From NCBI GenBank assembly GCA_015039465.1, contig MU130566.1:240335-304334 (forward strand): 64,000 nucleotides of DNA, in the 5' to 3' direction. This document shows positions 1 to 12,295 of this stretch, piece by piece. Below the pieces are notes generated by a model. That model saw nothing but the letters and a program-made list of their open reading frames with translations, was not told the origin of the DNA and did no database searches. This stretch comes from Phlegmacium glaucopus (lineage: Eukaryota; Basidiomycota; Agaricomycetes; Agaricales; Cortinariaceae). Positions within the stretch are counted from its first letter, which is position 1, and every line of letters starts with the position of its first letter. The position numbers and the translations under genes were made by a program.

Positions 1-3000
1 CCAATAATACTAGTCAAAGAAAAGACTGAATTACTTACCTGGGTTCCACCATCGAGAGCTGCAGAAAGGAGGAAGTTATATTTCCTAAACCATCCAGGAC
101 GTTTCTTTCTCAAATAATATTGCGAAAATATAGCCATCAAGAACATTGTGAACGTCGATGAGTTAATCCCAACGCTCAAATAACCCAATGTCCCTGGCAA
201 ACGGATGTGTTATGAAGTGAAAACATATTTTCAGAGCTAGAGAAGACTCACAGCATAGGATAGGGGTTACGACGAACTTAGCCTTGGATTTAGGGTAGAT
301 GCGATGGATCACCCAGAAAGGGATAGGAACGGCGAGTCCTACAAGTATCGAGAATGGAACAATCTGGATAGAAAGTTGAAGTTGAAGGTTTTTGTCGTAA
401 GCACAAAACAAAGGGAATACATACTCCGTAACGACCGTTGGGAGCATAAAGAAGGTTTCCAAGAGCACCCCAAGATACAGCGGCGCTGTTAAATGCCTAT
501 ATAAAAGCGGAACATTGAATAAAAAAACTTGAAAACAGGAAGTTAACCCAATCAAAATTTACCTGAACTTGTTGACCAGACCACTGCAAAATGAACAAGT
601 GAGTGACGTGTAATATGTTATTATAAATAAGGAACGCCGTACAATGTTGGAGCCCTGGACGTCAAGAAGAACCTCTCTGTGCGTGTTGATGATGACTTTC
701 ATGATGATATAGTTCAATAAACCACCCTATGACAACATGTTAAGTTAATATTGTCACCCAGAGGAAGTCACATACGATGACTGCGCCCATCGACTGCACG
801 GCAAAGGTCACTCGAGGCGGAAGTTTAGTGTATTGTCCCTAAGAGAAGTGTGAATATCAAGTTCCAAGTCAATATTTTGACGGCAATGAAAGCGTACATA
901 CCAACTTCAGATCCCGAATGAGGCCGCGGGCTTGATCAACGGTATTGAATCCGTAGAGAGTAAAGTACATGTTGGCCTGAGGGTTTCCTGGGATCATAGC
1001 GGCGCCTAGTATCTAAATGAACACAGATGAATGAAAGCACCGCATTCTGAATGACATTACTTGCCTGCACGAGGTTCTGGATGATCGGTGAAAAACCTGG
1101 AGGGAAAGAAATTGTCAGGCTTTACTGCAATTGTCCTTGTATTTATCTTACCAGTGATCGCGTATACCGTGACGACAAATGGAAGCAATATAGCAGCAAT
1201 AATAAGGGCGACAATCAGGCCCCACCTATAAATCTCGTTCAGAGAATGATAATGATAATAGGAGTATGACTACGACATACCATGGCAGGCCCGAGTGTCC
1301 AGTGTAAATGGTAGCCATGGCCATGGCGAAACTGACGACCAGGACGGCTACATACCACCACATAGGAACTTCTGGGTAGACCTGAGGAACGGTAAGAATG
1401 AAATAAAGATACGAAGCCGAGTTCCAAACTCTAACCTTCATCTTGGTCAGGTGAGGGTCGTAGTTTTCGCCTGCCTAATGCAGTTCATCAATCAGCCATT
1501 TTCGTTCTTCGTACCGTCGAGAGAAAATAACTAACCTGATGTTTCCTAATGACTTCAATGATATCCTTTCCATACCATAACAAGACGTGCATTATCGTGG
1601 CACCAATAGACAAATTCACGCCTATACTGTAGATTACTTGAGAGCTAGCGAACCATGGCAATCCCTGACGACTCTCGTCAACATATATTGTACGTAAAAG
1701 CGGAGAAGGCTCATACCTGTTGCGCGAGCTTGCTAGGATCAAGTCGGAAATTTGAGTCCAAAATCGCAAGTTGATCATACAACGTCCCATTCTCGAAGAA
1801 GAGGGCTTGGGATAAGAACGGGAAATTTTGTGCATGCCAAATATTGGTGGCGTAAGCAGCGCAGAATAAGATTCTGTGAGTTGGTTGAGTAATTCGTTAA
1901 CAGAATATAAGGTAAGGACTTGCATGCAAAGCATGACGCCGAAATAAAGGGATAACTGGGTTGATAAAGGTGTGAAGAGAGCGCCTAGGGATCCACCACC
2001 TGAACCAACGTAGTTCCAATCCAGACACAATGCGAATACACCGAGACCTTCGTTACCCGCAGCCCCGCCTTTACAATAATAGATCAGCTGTTGATCGTGC
2101 AACAACGGGGATAAAGCGGACGGCTAACCAAAAATACGAGTCACCCAAGCGCTGTCTCTTTTGGCAAGGCAGAAAATGCTGATACCTGTGAGAGTTCTAA
2201 ACGTAACACGTCAAAATAGATGAATCCGACCCATAACTCCTAACACTCACGGCGCAATGTACTCGGGGAACCACTCCCAAACGAAGATTCCAACAAAAAC
2301 TGACCAGAAAAACCTGACTCGCTTCTTTTGTGTGAATATCCTCTTCCCACGATGCAAGGCGTCAAATAATTGTACGGTGGGTAGAATATTCGGAAAAACG
2401 ATGTACGTTGGGTAGACCAAGAAAGCCCTCATAATACCTGATGGGGATTGTAAGAATATTTATGGACAGAAGGGTGATAAGCTTACCTCCGAGTCCATAG
2501 CCTATCAGTTGTGATCCTGTCCAACCCAGGGAAATTAATGGGGAAGCAGCTAAGCAAATGGATTTGAGATACCTATCAACGTGAAAATCCCGACCCCAAC
2601 GTTAGGCTTATCAAGAAGTATGATCAGACAAACGTTGCTGAGGAGAACGACTATCAGACTGACCTGGAGGTTATAAAAGAGTTCATCTGCAGCGAAAATA
2701 CTGATGGCGAGAGCTGACTCTGCAGCCGTCGTTGAAAATATCGTAATCGCTACATGCTCTTTGATATCTACGATAAGCAGTGAGTATATGTGGAACACGG
2801 TAAATTTAAGAAGCAGGACTTACTGAATGGTCCAGGGTTCATGAATCTCCAAAAGGCCGTGCTTGGCGTACGAAGACGGTCATTAAACGGCCCAGGGACA
2901 ATTTCTTCCAAAATGACACCTAATATATAGGATATGATTTGGAGGAAAAGAGAGCTAACGTAAACTGTTTGAGGCCGAAAGTACTAAATTGGGGATAGGT

Positions 3001-3411
3001 TAGCATCACGATAACGAACTCTAAGGTCCTCACAAAGATTTGACCGAGCACTGCACCGAAGCAGGATAGACCGAGGCCAAGAAACCACATTCGGAAGGTA
3101 AATGCTGGCAGCGTGGGATCATCTTCAAGAGATATTAAACGTGTTGCAACGTCGATGTCAGTCTCTGCGTAAAAAGGTATAAACTGGTTTTCCTTGCAAG
3201 TTGGATATTACAGTGATAACCCACCAATCGGCCTCTCCTTTCCGTCAGCACCTAGGTCGATGGCTCGACTATCGTCGTATACATCACCTTGGACTTCATT
3301 TGCAAGTTCGATGGAATGGCCATCTACCTCCTTCTCTTTGATCTTCTCGTCGTTGAACTCGGAACCGCGTTCAAGCGTCGACGGGAGATTGAGAGAATCA
3401 ACTCCTGCCAT
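1..3411 (-). CDS. Oligopeptide transporter, OPT family (3' end outside window)
   Basis: Multi-exon gene read right to left, from ATG at 3411 (MAGVDSLNLP) to beyond the left edge. OPT proteins are proton-coupled importers of small peptides in the plasma membrane, with about 12-16 membrane helices. Seen in order: an acidic cytosolic N-terminus (3411-3208); FRMWFLGLGLSCFG (about 3090); WSVFVGIFVWEWFPEYIAP (about 2300-2250); LDWNYVGSGGG (about 2020); the family signature PGNPQANMYF (about 980) followed by DQARGLIRDLKL and YTKLPPR (about 830); and near the edge KRPGWFRKYNFLLSAALDGG (about 110-45), which is the usual C-terminal block. At least ten short GT-AG introns separate the exons. The length is right for the family. 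I see no break in the exons I could read. The final residues lie beyond position 1. Regulation cannot be read. Confidence 0.88.
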
Positions 3412-4362
3412 AGGAAAAGGATGGGGTCAAAGTTGCGAAAGAGTTAGCTAGGCAGATTACCTTTCATATACCAATGGGCTAGCCTTCAAAGCCATTTAGG
3501 CTGGCCGTTGTCGCTTACGCATGGTAACCATACGATCTGTATCAAAAAGAAGTTAGGTAAATCCAACCAAGATCGAATGTTTTCCTTACATAAGTACCAG
3601 CTGAGTACCGGCGGACAATCATCCGATTCATTTTCGAAGAACGCCTTCCGTTTCAATGTATACTTAAGTACCGAATCCTGTGGACCTGTAGGCTGCAGGG
3701 AAGCTTGGTTGAGCCTTCCTCGCTATTCAGAATCTACATAGAAGATCTTACAGCAAATCCCGGGCAGGTTACCAGTTTGGAATTCTAACGTAAAACCGAG
3801 ATGAATGAATATGCAGTGCAACGTACCATGCTGTTTTTATGTTAGCTCGAAAGATACGTCTTGTTTTACATGGCACCTGTCAATTTACATTTGGAGTATA
3901 TATTGCTTCCATTTCACCACCTGCGTAACGCCCGTGAAAACGGCGATGAGGAAATTTAAAGCGTGTTATGGTCTTGAAACGGAAGATAAAACCTTACCTA
4001 GTTGCATCAAAAATGCCTTTTGTATTCTCGTTTGTGTACATTTGTTACTTAGGCTCTTCAGCACCGGATCACGGATATTGTAATCTGCGCTAACATATCG
4101 TCGGCCCGAAGCAAAAAGGAAGTGTGCCTCGGGTAATGGCTTTGACTTGGCCTTGGCAATGGTCCAACCATCGATACTTACCTGGGTTCTTTGTCCTCAA
4201 AATTTCGAGCCCACATGGTCCGTTTCAATGTTCATTGTTCAACTTGGAAGTCCGACTTGATTACACCAAGCCAAAATTTTCACATGACTGAGTCACCATA
4301 ACTTTCACGGAGACGCTACATGTGCTATGAATTCCTGATGACTTTTGGTCCCTGCCGTATCT
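3412..4362. other. Intergenic region upstream of the OPT gene
   Basis: About 950 bp between the OPT start codon and the left end of the transposon nest. It should contain the OPT promoter on the minus strand. I see no convincing gene: the open frames here lack splice structure or any recognisable motif. Nothing further can be supported. Confidence 0.5.
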
Positions 4363-4364
4363 TA

Positions 4365-4565
4365 GTAGCCAAACTAGATTTTTGCGCGATTAAATTGCCG
4401 ATTAATCGGATTACCTTTGCCGTCACGATTTTCCACCGCGATTATGAAACGCTTATCACATGTCAAAAGTTTACCTAAAACTACTAAGGTAGATGTATCC
4501 ATATCCCACCAACATCACGAGATGTGACAATGTTGTGACCTTTTGACACCAAATATGGAAGGTTT
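4365..4565 (+). repeat. Left terminal inverted repeat of the Tc1/mariner-like element
   Basis: Degenerate inverted partner of 29558-29727. Matching blocks in the same order are the CAAACTAG start, a TTTTTG run, AAGGTAGATGT, CCCACCAA and CCAAATATGGAAGGT. The two repeats differ by many substitutions and small indels, so the element is old or its termini were never identical. Confidence 0.6.
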
Positions 4566-4877
4566 AGCTCGGAAAAACTGTGGAAGTTACTTTGCGAGAC
4601 TTTGAGAACGAAAATGAAAGATATGCTTCCTGAAAACTGTTGTAATGCCAGTTAATAATGAGATGTCAAAATTTTGTGAGGATCGGAGCACTTGGCGGCA
4701 ACTTATCTCTCAAAGAAGGTGCATTATATATTTCATCTGATTGTTGCCATGTGATAACATCTCAAATTTTGTAGGTGAAGGTATGTATACTTAGACAATT
4801 CCCTCCTTTCCAAGTTCTTCCATGATGTTGTTGGGTAGGACCCGATGCCCACAATATTTCCTCAATCCCCATGCAGC

Positions 4878-5337
4878 TAGTGATGTTACGGCTCGGCTCG
4901 GCTCGGCTTAGGCTTGACACGGCCTCTAAAAAGCCAGGCCCGAGCCGTAGGCCAAAACTTTGCACGGCTTGGGCTCGGCCTGGGGCTCAGGCCGCGGCTT
5001 TTTCCCACACGGTTAGAAGGTAAGGGAGAACATGAGGGTAACAAAATTTGTATGAAATCAAACTAAAAAATGACCATAAATGACTATCAATGGTAATATT
5101 ATCAATTACACTCTGTTACAGTGCTGTTTTAAGTCATCAAAAGTTCAAATTCCCCCCTTAAGACTGCCAAAAATGCGAATTTTGAGGCTCAGACCCAGGC
5201 CGTGCTTAAGCCGCGGCTCACGGCCTGAAAAATCTGAAGCCCAAGCCGTAGGCCGTCAAAGCTGTTGGTACGGCTTTCCCACGGCTCGGCTCGGCTCGAC
5301 GGCTTGCGGCTTTGAAGCCGAGCCTTTCACATCACTA
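4878..5337. mobile_element. hAT-like MITE with CGGCTCGG-rich ends
   Basis: 460-bp non-autonomous element. The ends are TAGTGATGT and its inverse ACATCACTA. It is flanked by a perfect 8-bp target duplication CATGCAGC (4870-4877 and 5338-5345). Both subterminal regions are packed with GGCTCGG/CCGAGCC-type motifs in both orientations; the centre is AT-rich with no coding capacity. An 8-bp duplication with TAGNG termini fits the hAT superfamily. Confidence 0.8.
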
Positions 5338-5346
5338 CATGCAGCC

Positions 5347-5747
5347 TGTTATGAACTCTCTTTTTCTTTTCTTATCTCCACTGAACACATGCCCGTTTCA
5401 TCTACACATGCTTCATGCCCTCTCTTCATCTCCGCTCCACATGCTTTCCTTTCCCTTTTCATATGTTTCATCTATTCTTACATATGCATACCTTCTTACA
5501 TGCAGACGTTTCACTCCATACACGACTCTCTCGTTTATCTATAAATACAGTATTTACTACTTGCTGTAACTCTAGCTAATTCTTGAGACTTTAACCTTGG
5601 TTACTTCACTCTTGAACATTCTCAAACTCCTAAGACGCTGCCTTGAGACTCATCTCTTGGTAATCTTTTGAGCTCATCGAACGAACAAATGATTTCTTAT
5701 ACGACTGTTTACGGCCAGAAGCCTCTGAGCCGTTCGAAGTTGTAACA
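5347..5747. repeat. Solo LTR, family 1 (TSD CAGCC)
   Basis: 401 bp starting TGTTA and ending TAACA, bounded by the 5-bp duplication CAGCC (5342-5346 and 5748-5752). The sequence is a clear inverted homologue of the solo LTR at 21396-21795. A TATA-like stretch (TATAAATACAG, about 5540) lies inside. No internal retrotransposon sequence remains, as expected after LTR-LTR recombination. Its left target duplication overlaps the right duplication of the adjacent MITE. Confidence 0.82.
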
Positions 5748-6682
5748 CAGCCTGCTGGCCAGCCACCATTCAGCCCACAACTATATGCATCCATATATCA
5801 TACGGACCGATTTGAAAAATTTCACATCATCAACAAAGGAATAGATTCCAGTGTTGTGATGGTATTTTCCTGTAAACAGTCTTCACGAGATGACTCAGGG
5901 TAAGTCTGATAAATACTTTTTGCTTGTCCCCAACATTGCTCAATAAAGTTTAGCTCACAGTGGAACTTTGGGAGAAACAGCACCTGGAATTGGTGGGCAC
6001 AACAAATAGCCTCAAGAAGTGAGTCAACATCCAAAAAGTCAGGCTGGTTATAAAGAATGCGGTGACAACAGCAATCTGTTGTCCCAGCCATGCACTTAAA
6101 TTTTTTGCACTCGGCACATCTTCAACATATCACCTCACCAAACCCCCTCTCCTCAAGAATCACAGCCATTCCTTTAAAAATACCAGCATGGAGGGTGTCC
6201 CTCAGGGAAGTAGAATGATTGTGATTCACCATTGGGAAGCTGTCCATCCTTCATGCATATCTTGATTTTTTCAGGTGTGCAGTCTGGTTTGTAAACTGGT
6301 TTCCCAGTTGTGGCATCACATTTTGTCACCTCAATCCCCCAGTTAGTGCCTTTATTGGGGATATTTTTGGGCATTCACCATGCTGATAAAGCATCCTCTG
6401 CCTGCTTAAGGTGAGTTGTCACATTATCATACACAAAAATATGATCAAACTGAGGATAGAACTCCAGCTGGATGTCCATTGCAGCCTGTACCCTGCTCCT
6501 GGATGTCGTCATTTGTAAAATAACCATTGCAGTTTGTTCCAGGCTTAAACAGCCATCGAGCAGATTTTTTTCCATCTGGCGACTGAAGCCAACCAAAATC
6601 TGCAGAAACAAAATCCACAACCATCAATGAAGAGCCTTCTCCTTTAGTGTAAGGCTTTGTGGCTGCATCTTTATGATACCAG

Positions 6683-7169
6683 TGTTAGGGCAACTGCAGT
6701 ACTGACTTAGTCAGACAAGCAGGTGATCCAAAGTTATTTAATAATATTTATAAGTAATAGGTTACATCAACTCACCTAGCAATCCAAAGAGGAAAGGATA
6801 GGGGGTATTTAAGTACTAATATGGACATGGCAGGGATATGTAAATAAATAAAGAAATGGTGTGATAATAAAGATAATAAAAATGGTGTCATGTGAAGATA
6901 AAATAAAATAATAAAATAAGAAATCAAAATTGGATCGGGAGTTGGGCCGATTGAGGTTCAGGAGTCAGACCGGGACCAATTGTGATTCAGGAGTTGAATC
7001 GGTTGGCTTGGGTTCGGGTCAGTTTCGTCGGTGAGGTAGAACATACTGAGTCACAGTCGGGTCTTGATTCCAGAGTAGAATTGGGAGATGGTTCAGAGTT
7101 GGGACTGGGGTAGGGTTTGGGCCCAATTGGGAGTTGGTGCTTTGGTCAAAAATCGGGTGTCCCCTAACA
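6683..7169 (-). repeat. 3' LTR of the gypsy element
   Basis: 487 bp, TGTTA...TAACA, left-flanked by ACCAG. It differs from the 5' LTR by indels (including one fewer copy of a short AT-rich repeat) and by many substitutions, a good part of them C/T or G/A changes, so the insertion is not recent. Confidence 0.82.
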
Positions 7170-7174
7170 TCCAA

Positions 7175-7184
7175 CCCCCCCCTT
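7175..7184 (-). other. Polypurine tract of the gypsy element
   Basis: On the minus strand two A and eight G residues lie five bases upstream of the 3' LTR. A purine run next to the 3' LTR primes plus-strand synthesis in LTR retrotransposons, and its position confirms the element's orientation. Confidence 0.6.
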
Positions 7185-7424
7185 CAGAATGTGACGTCTC
7201 AGCATATTTGTATAAATGAACAGAATCAAGTTGAACTCAGTTACTCTGATGTGTTGAGGGGCTTCAGCAATTTGGTTGGGAGTGTGTATGTTATCCCAGG
7301 GTTCCCAGGAGTTGTATTTGATCCTGAAGTCTTGCCATTTTATGAGGTATCAAAACTTCCTGTTGATGATCTTGTTGTCCAAGATTTCTTCAACAATCCA
7401 TTCTTCTTCTCCATCAACAATTTC

Positions 7425-9007
7425 CTGAACTTTACACTCCCCCACATCTTCCTCCAGGAATCCACCTGGACTGCCCGGAATCCTGGAGGAATCCTCCAGG
7501 AATCCAGGAATTCCAGATAAATGAGAATATTCCTCACAGATTCCGGGTGGATTCCTGGGATTCCTATCTAATTCTTGGTGGATTCCTAGTTAATTCCTGG
7601 TGGATTCCTGGTATTCCTGGTATTCCTAGTATTCCTGGTGGATTCCTGGTGGAATTCTGGTGAAATCAGCTAAGTCATTGACTTGTTGTATTTAATTTAA
7701 TTTTTCCTTGATTTTTTTTATTGCAAGATATATATTGAAAATTATATACAAGTAATTAATAACACATTAATCGCTTATTAATAACCTATTAAATAAACTA
7801 AAATGTACCCCCATGAAGGGGTTATGATTGTAGTATATTAAAATTAAAATGAACCCCAGCGAGGGGGTTGTTGTTGTCGTCATGTGAGGGCTGTAATAAT
7901 ATATTAAATAAATAAACCCCCCGTGAGGGGGGGGGGGGTCGTCGTGCGCATGTGTTGTTGTTTGTACATGTTGTTGTTTGTACATGTTGTTGTTTGCACA
8001 TGTTGTCATTTGGGTGTGTTGTTTGGGTGTTGTCAACATGGGTCCTCGTCGTCATACCTGTTGTCAGAGTAATTAAATGAAGAATAAAGAAATTTAAAAG
8101 AAATTTAAAGAAATAACCCCCCCAGTGAGGGGGGGTCATTGTTGTTTGCATGTTGTTGTTGTTGTGATATATTAATAATAAAAAAGGTAAACCCCCCCAA
8201 GTGAGGGGGGGTTGTTGTTGTGGCCATTGTGGCTGTGGTTGTTGTCGGTGGTGGTGGTGGTGGTGGTTACCTCGTTGTCGTCATTGCCCCTCGTTGTCAT
8301 TGTTGTTACCCCTCGTTGTTGTTGTTGTTACCCCTCGTTGTTGTTGTTGTTACCTCTCGTTGTTGTTGTTGTTCCTCATTGTGGTTGTTGTTCCTCATTG
8401 TGGTTGTTGTTCCTCATTGTGGTTGTTGGTCGTCATCGTCATCCGCTCTCGTCCTCCTCCTTTGTCGTCCTGGATGTCATGGTGGTGAGTGGTAGTTGTG
8501 AGAAGACAAAATAATGTTTGTTGATTTGTGAGAAGTGTGTCACATGCGGTCACATGACCATACCTTGCAGCCTGAACAAAATTCAAAATTCGAATTGTGG
8601 CAAGGCATTGCCACCATTTATATATGAATTCTTATGTATATTTAAATTACTATAGACTTAGATATGATTATTTTAATTTTGAATATTATTTAAAAGTAAG
8701 AGTTGAGTTCATATATGGAATTCCCAGGATTCTGGGTGGATTCTGGGTGGATTCTGTGTTGGGGATTCCTACAGAATTCCAGGAATCCTGGTATCAATTT
8801 CATTGTGTACCAGGAATCCACCTGGAATCCTCCTGGACTGAGAAGAGCCAGGAATGTCAATGTCAGGGGGAATTGGCTGGTAGAAAATTCCTCCTGGAAT
8901 CCTGGTATTCCTACCAGGAATGGTAGGAATCCTCCTGGAATCCTCCTGGAATAGGTAGGAATCCACCAGGAATCCTCCAGGAAGATGTGGGGGAGTGTAA
9001 AGACCTC
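7425..9007. mobile_element. Non-autonomous element C with KDZ-type ends (TSD ACAATTTC)
   Basis: 1583 bp flanked by a perfect 8-bp duplication ACAATTTC (7417-7424 and 9008-9015). The ends are CTGAACTTTACACTCCC on the left and, reversed, GAGGTCTTTACACTCCC on the right, with the match continuing through CCACATCTTCCT. Subterminal zones (7455-7660 and 8710-8990) are dense in GGAATCC/GGATTCC copies in both orientations. The core holds C-run/G-run hairpins and GTTGTT repeats, with no credible gene. It is closely related in design to element D and is inserted in the gypsy integrase tail. Confidence 0.82.
7808..8470. repeat. C-run/G-run hairpins and GTTGTT repeats inside element C
   Basis: Five short hairpins, each a run of 4-7 C, a 4-6 base loop (often AGTGA, ATGAA or AGCGA) and a run of 4-13 G, at about 7808, 7853, 7917, 8117 and 8192. 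They are separated by AT-rich stretches and GTTGTTGTT tracts, which become continuous from 8211 to 8430. The frames open across this stretch are simple repeats of Val, Leu, Cys and Gly and are not genes. Confidence 0.7.
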
Positions 9008-9996
9008 ACAATTTCTGGCAGTGGAGGAGGTGGGGCACATCTTCCAGGGATTGGGTCAGTCAGCGCTGGTGTTAATTTGACAACATTGAAGACTGGGTGT
9101 AAGTGTTTCATGGACAAAGGAAGTTTGAGTTGGTAGGCACTGTTACCGACATCTTAGTTCCTATCGAGGCCATCAAGGAAATTTGAACTGGAAGTGATGC
9201 CCAATATTACCATGAACACTTCAAACCTCCCCAAGGGGATGGAAGAATGATGGATTGTGGTAGTCTATATTCTTGATGGGACTTACAAGACTCTTCATTT
9301 AGTTATGGATACCTGAAATGTCTTCCATCTATGGGAAATGTTGCTCAGAAAGATATACGCTATCTTACAAGGCTTGATGACTGGACTTGGGAAAGCAGAA
9401 TTGAGAAGGACAGTCTGGGAACAACAATATTGGAAAGGTGCTAACAAGGAGGTGATCATGTGCTTGGTTTCAACAAGGTTCAAAAGCTTTGCTTACAGCT
9501 GAATGCTAATATTGCAGAGGAGTTATGGAAATTATTTGAGGTACCAATTTCTTTCAAGACTTGTCAGTTATATAACCATTTTGCATTAAGGAATGTGATT
9601 TGAAGAAGAATGGTCATCTCAATTTCCCAGATTTCCAAACATTTGTCAAAATCTTGCTGCACCATCCCAACTTGGAAGCGATCTACAAACATTTGCCCTC
9701 TGTTAATGGTGGAAAATTTGATCTTGCAGACTTCATCAAATTTATGAAAGAATCACAAAAGGTTCATCATGTGATCAATTCCATGACTTCATCCAATTTA
9801 CTCTCTTTATAGTCTTTGTTATTGGACAATGAATTGAGGGTGTGGATTCTGATATCAAATATGTGCCTGAACACATCTTTCACTATCGGAAAATGCTGCA
9901 AACCAATTTTTGAAGGTGAGTATGGCTAACCTTGTTAAACATAATCACACCCATCTTGTCAGGATTTATCCAAAAGGGACCCAGTATAAATCATTG

Positions 9997-11285
9997 TGTG
10001 TGTTAATATATAACAACAACCAGAGGGAACTGGACCAGACTTCAGGTCAGAATATCCCCCTGTGCTTGTTTAGGGAAGGTATAACCAGAGACTAGTAAGC
10101 ACACTTGGTTAGAAGAGAGTAGATGAGGATGAGGATGAATATGAAAGAATCTTTGGTGAGACTATAGCAGTTGACAGTAGGGGACAGTGACAGTAAAAGG
10201 CTGAAAAAGAAAATTTGAGGGAAGGAATTCTCTGGAATTCCACTGAGATGATGACTGTTGGGGACTAAGAAGTGAATTAAGGGGAACTACCTATCCTGGT
10301 ACAAAAGAGCAGTATTTATACCCTAAGGATGAGGTTATGTACAACAATAAAAAAGAAAGAAGTATGTGCTGTCAAAGGAAGAAAGATGAAGAGACAACAC
10401 CTGCGAGAAGAAAAGAACAATGGAAAAGAAGAAGGAACAATAAAAAAATCTGTAAGGTGTCAAAGTGCAAGAGAAAAGAAGAAAAGGCAGTGTGCATAGT
10501 CCAATAGAAAAATATATCAACTCCATACCTGTGTGGTCATGTCAAAAATGTGAAAGGTCCTGCATCAACACTTGAAAGGCACAGCCTTGTTCCCAAGAAA
10601 ATACCACTTGCCCATGATCCCATGTCATGCAGCCTTGATCACACTGTGAGAATAATCCTCTGCTACTGATTCATCTGCAACTCCTGCTTAGTTGTGATCC
10701 TCCTGGACTTTCTAAAGTGTCATAAAGAGGGTGGGAAGGATCCAGGTACCATGTGAATGTTGGTTTTGGCAGTGAATTATAAGATAAATGGTAGATAAGT
10801 GAGGATAGGGGGCTGAGTGAGATCCAGGAGCAAGGTATGGCAAGGTAGATAGCTGAGGGGAAGACTTGTGGGTCCTTGGCCACAACAACAATGACAAAGC
10901 CTTTTACATAATGGGAGATGTAGCTGATGTGTCCATAAATGGGCCATTCTTGAAATGATGGGTCATAGATATGATCAAACATGAGCTGATGACCAATGTG
11001 AATAGTGGATAGATCACTTTGTTGTATCACTAGCCAAGGAACAAAAGGATGGTAGATGTGCAGGATCATGTTGATAGTGTATATGATAGATAACATAGTG
11101 AAAGACATTGTGAATAAGATGAGTGATGAGGATGATAATGTTGAATGCATGACTTGTTGACCAGGAATGTGATTCAGGGCTGCTTCCAAAACAGGCAAGT
11201 GAATTCAAAGTCTGCTTTATTTTCATGATGGAAAATTTTAAGCTTTTACCCATGCTACCAATCAGTATTGGTGTGCGATACCAGG
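9997..11285. other. Unidentified insertion splitting the PLC Y box
   Basis: PLC-like sequence stops after position 9996 and resumes about 11286 with the next residues of the same conserved block, so about 1.29 kb was inserted. CATT(G/C) occurs at both boundaries and may be a short target duplication. The inside is A/G-rich on the plus strand, with a TATA-like AGTATTTATACC at about 10309. I found no recognisable protein or clear terminal repeat. The minus-strand frame at 11198-10671 is open but matches nothing I know. Confidence 0.5.
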
Positions 11286-11642
11286 TGCATTCAACAAACT
11301 ATCAACCACATTGGTACTGGGCAGCTGGTGCTCAGGTTGCTGCCACTAATTGGCAGACATTTGGTTAATTGATTCCATTGCTCTAAAGTGAACAGTGGCA
11401 GCAATCTAAGCTTTCTTTGGTTTCTATTGGATTAGACTTGTGGTACAGGATTAATCAGGCTATGTTCCAGCAAAATGGATGAGTGGGATATGTTTTGAAA
11501 CCTGAAGCCTTATGAGATCTTGAGAAAGGGCTTATTTTAAAACATACCTAACACTTCCTTGAAGTTTCAATGAGAGGAAGAATACTAATTTGTTCATACA
11601 CATCTAATCATTATAGATAATATCTGCTCAACAACTCCCCCC

Positions 11643-11987
11643 TAGTGTTGCTGATGGCTTGAGCTGCTTTTTTTCTATCTTGCTAAATAAAATTTGTAAA
11701 ATCACCAAAATATTTGAGTAGCTAGATCACCTCAGGAGCCGGGGGTCTTCTGCCAACATTAAGCGATAGGAGCCGAATTTCCCACGCTATTTGATCAGCT
11801 CTGAAGTGGCTCAATTCAAGCCACTTCAGAGCTGATCAAATGGCGTGGGAAATTCGGCTCCTATCGCTTAATGTTGGCAGAAGACCCCCGGCTCCTGAGG
11901 TGATCTAGCTACTCAAATATTTTGGTGATTTTACAAATTTTATTTAGCAAGATAGAAAAAAAGCAGCTCAAGCCATCAGCAACACTA
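11643..11987. repeat. 345-bp foldback element (hairpin) in the PLC pseudogene
   Basis: Two 169-bp arms (11643-11811 and 11819-11987) are inverted copies with a 7-base centre (CAATTCA); I found only one mismatch (a G:T pair). The ends are TAGTGTTGCTGATGG and its inverse. Flanks CTCCCCCC and CTCCCTCA could be a decayed 8-bp duplication. TAGTG ends suggest a hAT-like foldback MITE. It has no coding content. Confidence 0.8.
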
Positions 11988-12295
11988 CTCCCTCATTCAT
12001 GAGTTTTTAAAGGACAGGATATTATTGGAAAATCTACTGTTGATCCCTTTGTAGAGGTTTTGCTGCACATTCCAGATTGGTCCTGCTCTCCTTTCATTCC
12101 AGAATCTGCAACAGCAGCCAAAGCTAAATATTCTTCATCTGCTGGCACCACAACCACCAGAACAATTTCTCTCAAAACATATGTCATTAAAAATAATAGC
12201 TTCAATCTGATATGGCAAGAGGGGTTATCACTTCCATTTGATTGCATCAGTGATATGAAAGATTTGATTTTTGTCAAGTTTGTTGAGGTCTTTGC

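Larger units (their letters stand above)
4791..6682 (-). pseudogene. DDE transposase, C-terminal half, split by MITE and solo LTR
   Basis: Minus-strand remains of the transposase. The part at 6682-5753 contains FVSADFGWL (first Asp block), FVYDNVTTHL (second Asp block, about 6430) and LPKFHCELNFIEQCWG (Glu block, about 5960), the DDE layout of IS630/Tc1-like fungal transposases. The frame shifts near 6470 and has stops near 5820. Reading continues through MDAYSCGLNG to about 5753, where the solo LTR and MITE intervene. It resumes at 4869 with RKYCGHRVLPNNIMEELG and ends at the stop codon 4793-4791. Joining across the two insertions restores one C-terminus, which shows both landed in coding sequence. 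The N-terminal half is at 27945-29440. Confidence 0.75.
7188..9150 (-). pseudogene. gypsy integrase C-terminus and chromodomain, split by element C
   Basis: Outside the insertion 7425-9007 the minus strand reads GNSAYQLKLP (about 9149-9120), HPVFNVVKLTPAL, DPIPGR, PEIV, then (from 7424) DGEEEWIVEEILD and YLIKWQDF...WEPWDN. This is the usual integrase tail followed by a chromodomain, the chromatin-targeting module of chromoviruses. Stop codons are present. The sequence changes abruptly near 9150 to PLC on the other strand; the DDE integrase core that should precede it is missing. Confidence 0.75.

Noticed and set aside
3805..4083. 92-aa plus-strand frame with several Cys
   Set aside because: No signal peptide, no homologue in the window, no promoter or splice evidence; probably chance.
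8201..8514. Three overlapping plus-strand open frames rich in Val, Leu and Cys
   Set aside because: They are translations of GTTGTT tandem repeats in three frames, inside element C.
10671..11198. 175-aa minus-strand open frame
   Set aside because: Lies in the uncharacterised insertion, has no recognisable domain, and its composition (Ser, Ile, His, Tyr) fits an A/G-rich plus strand read backwards.
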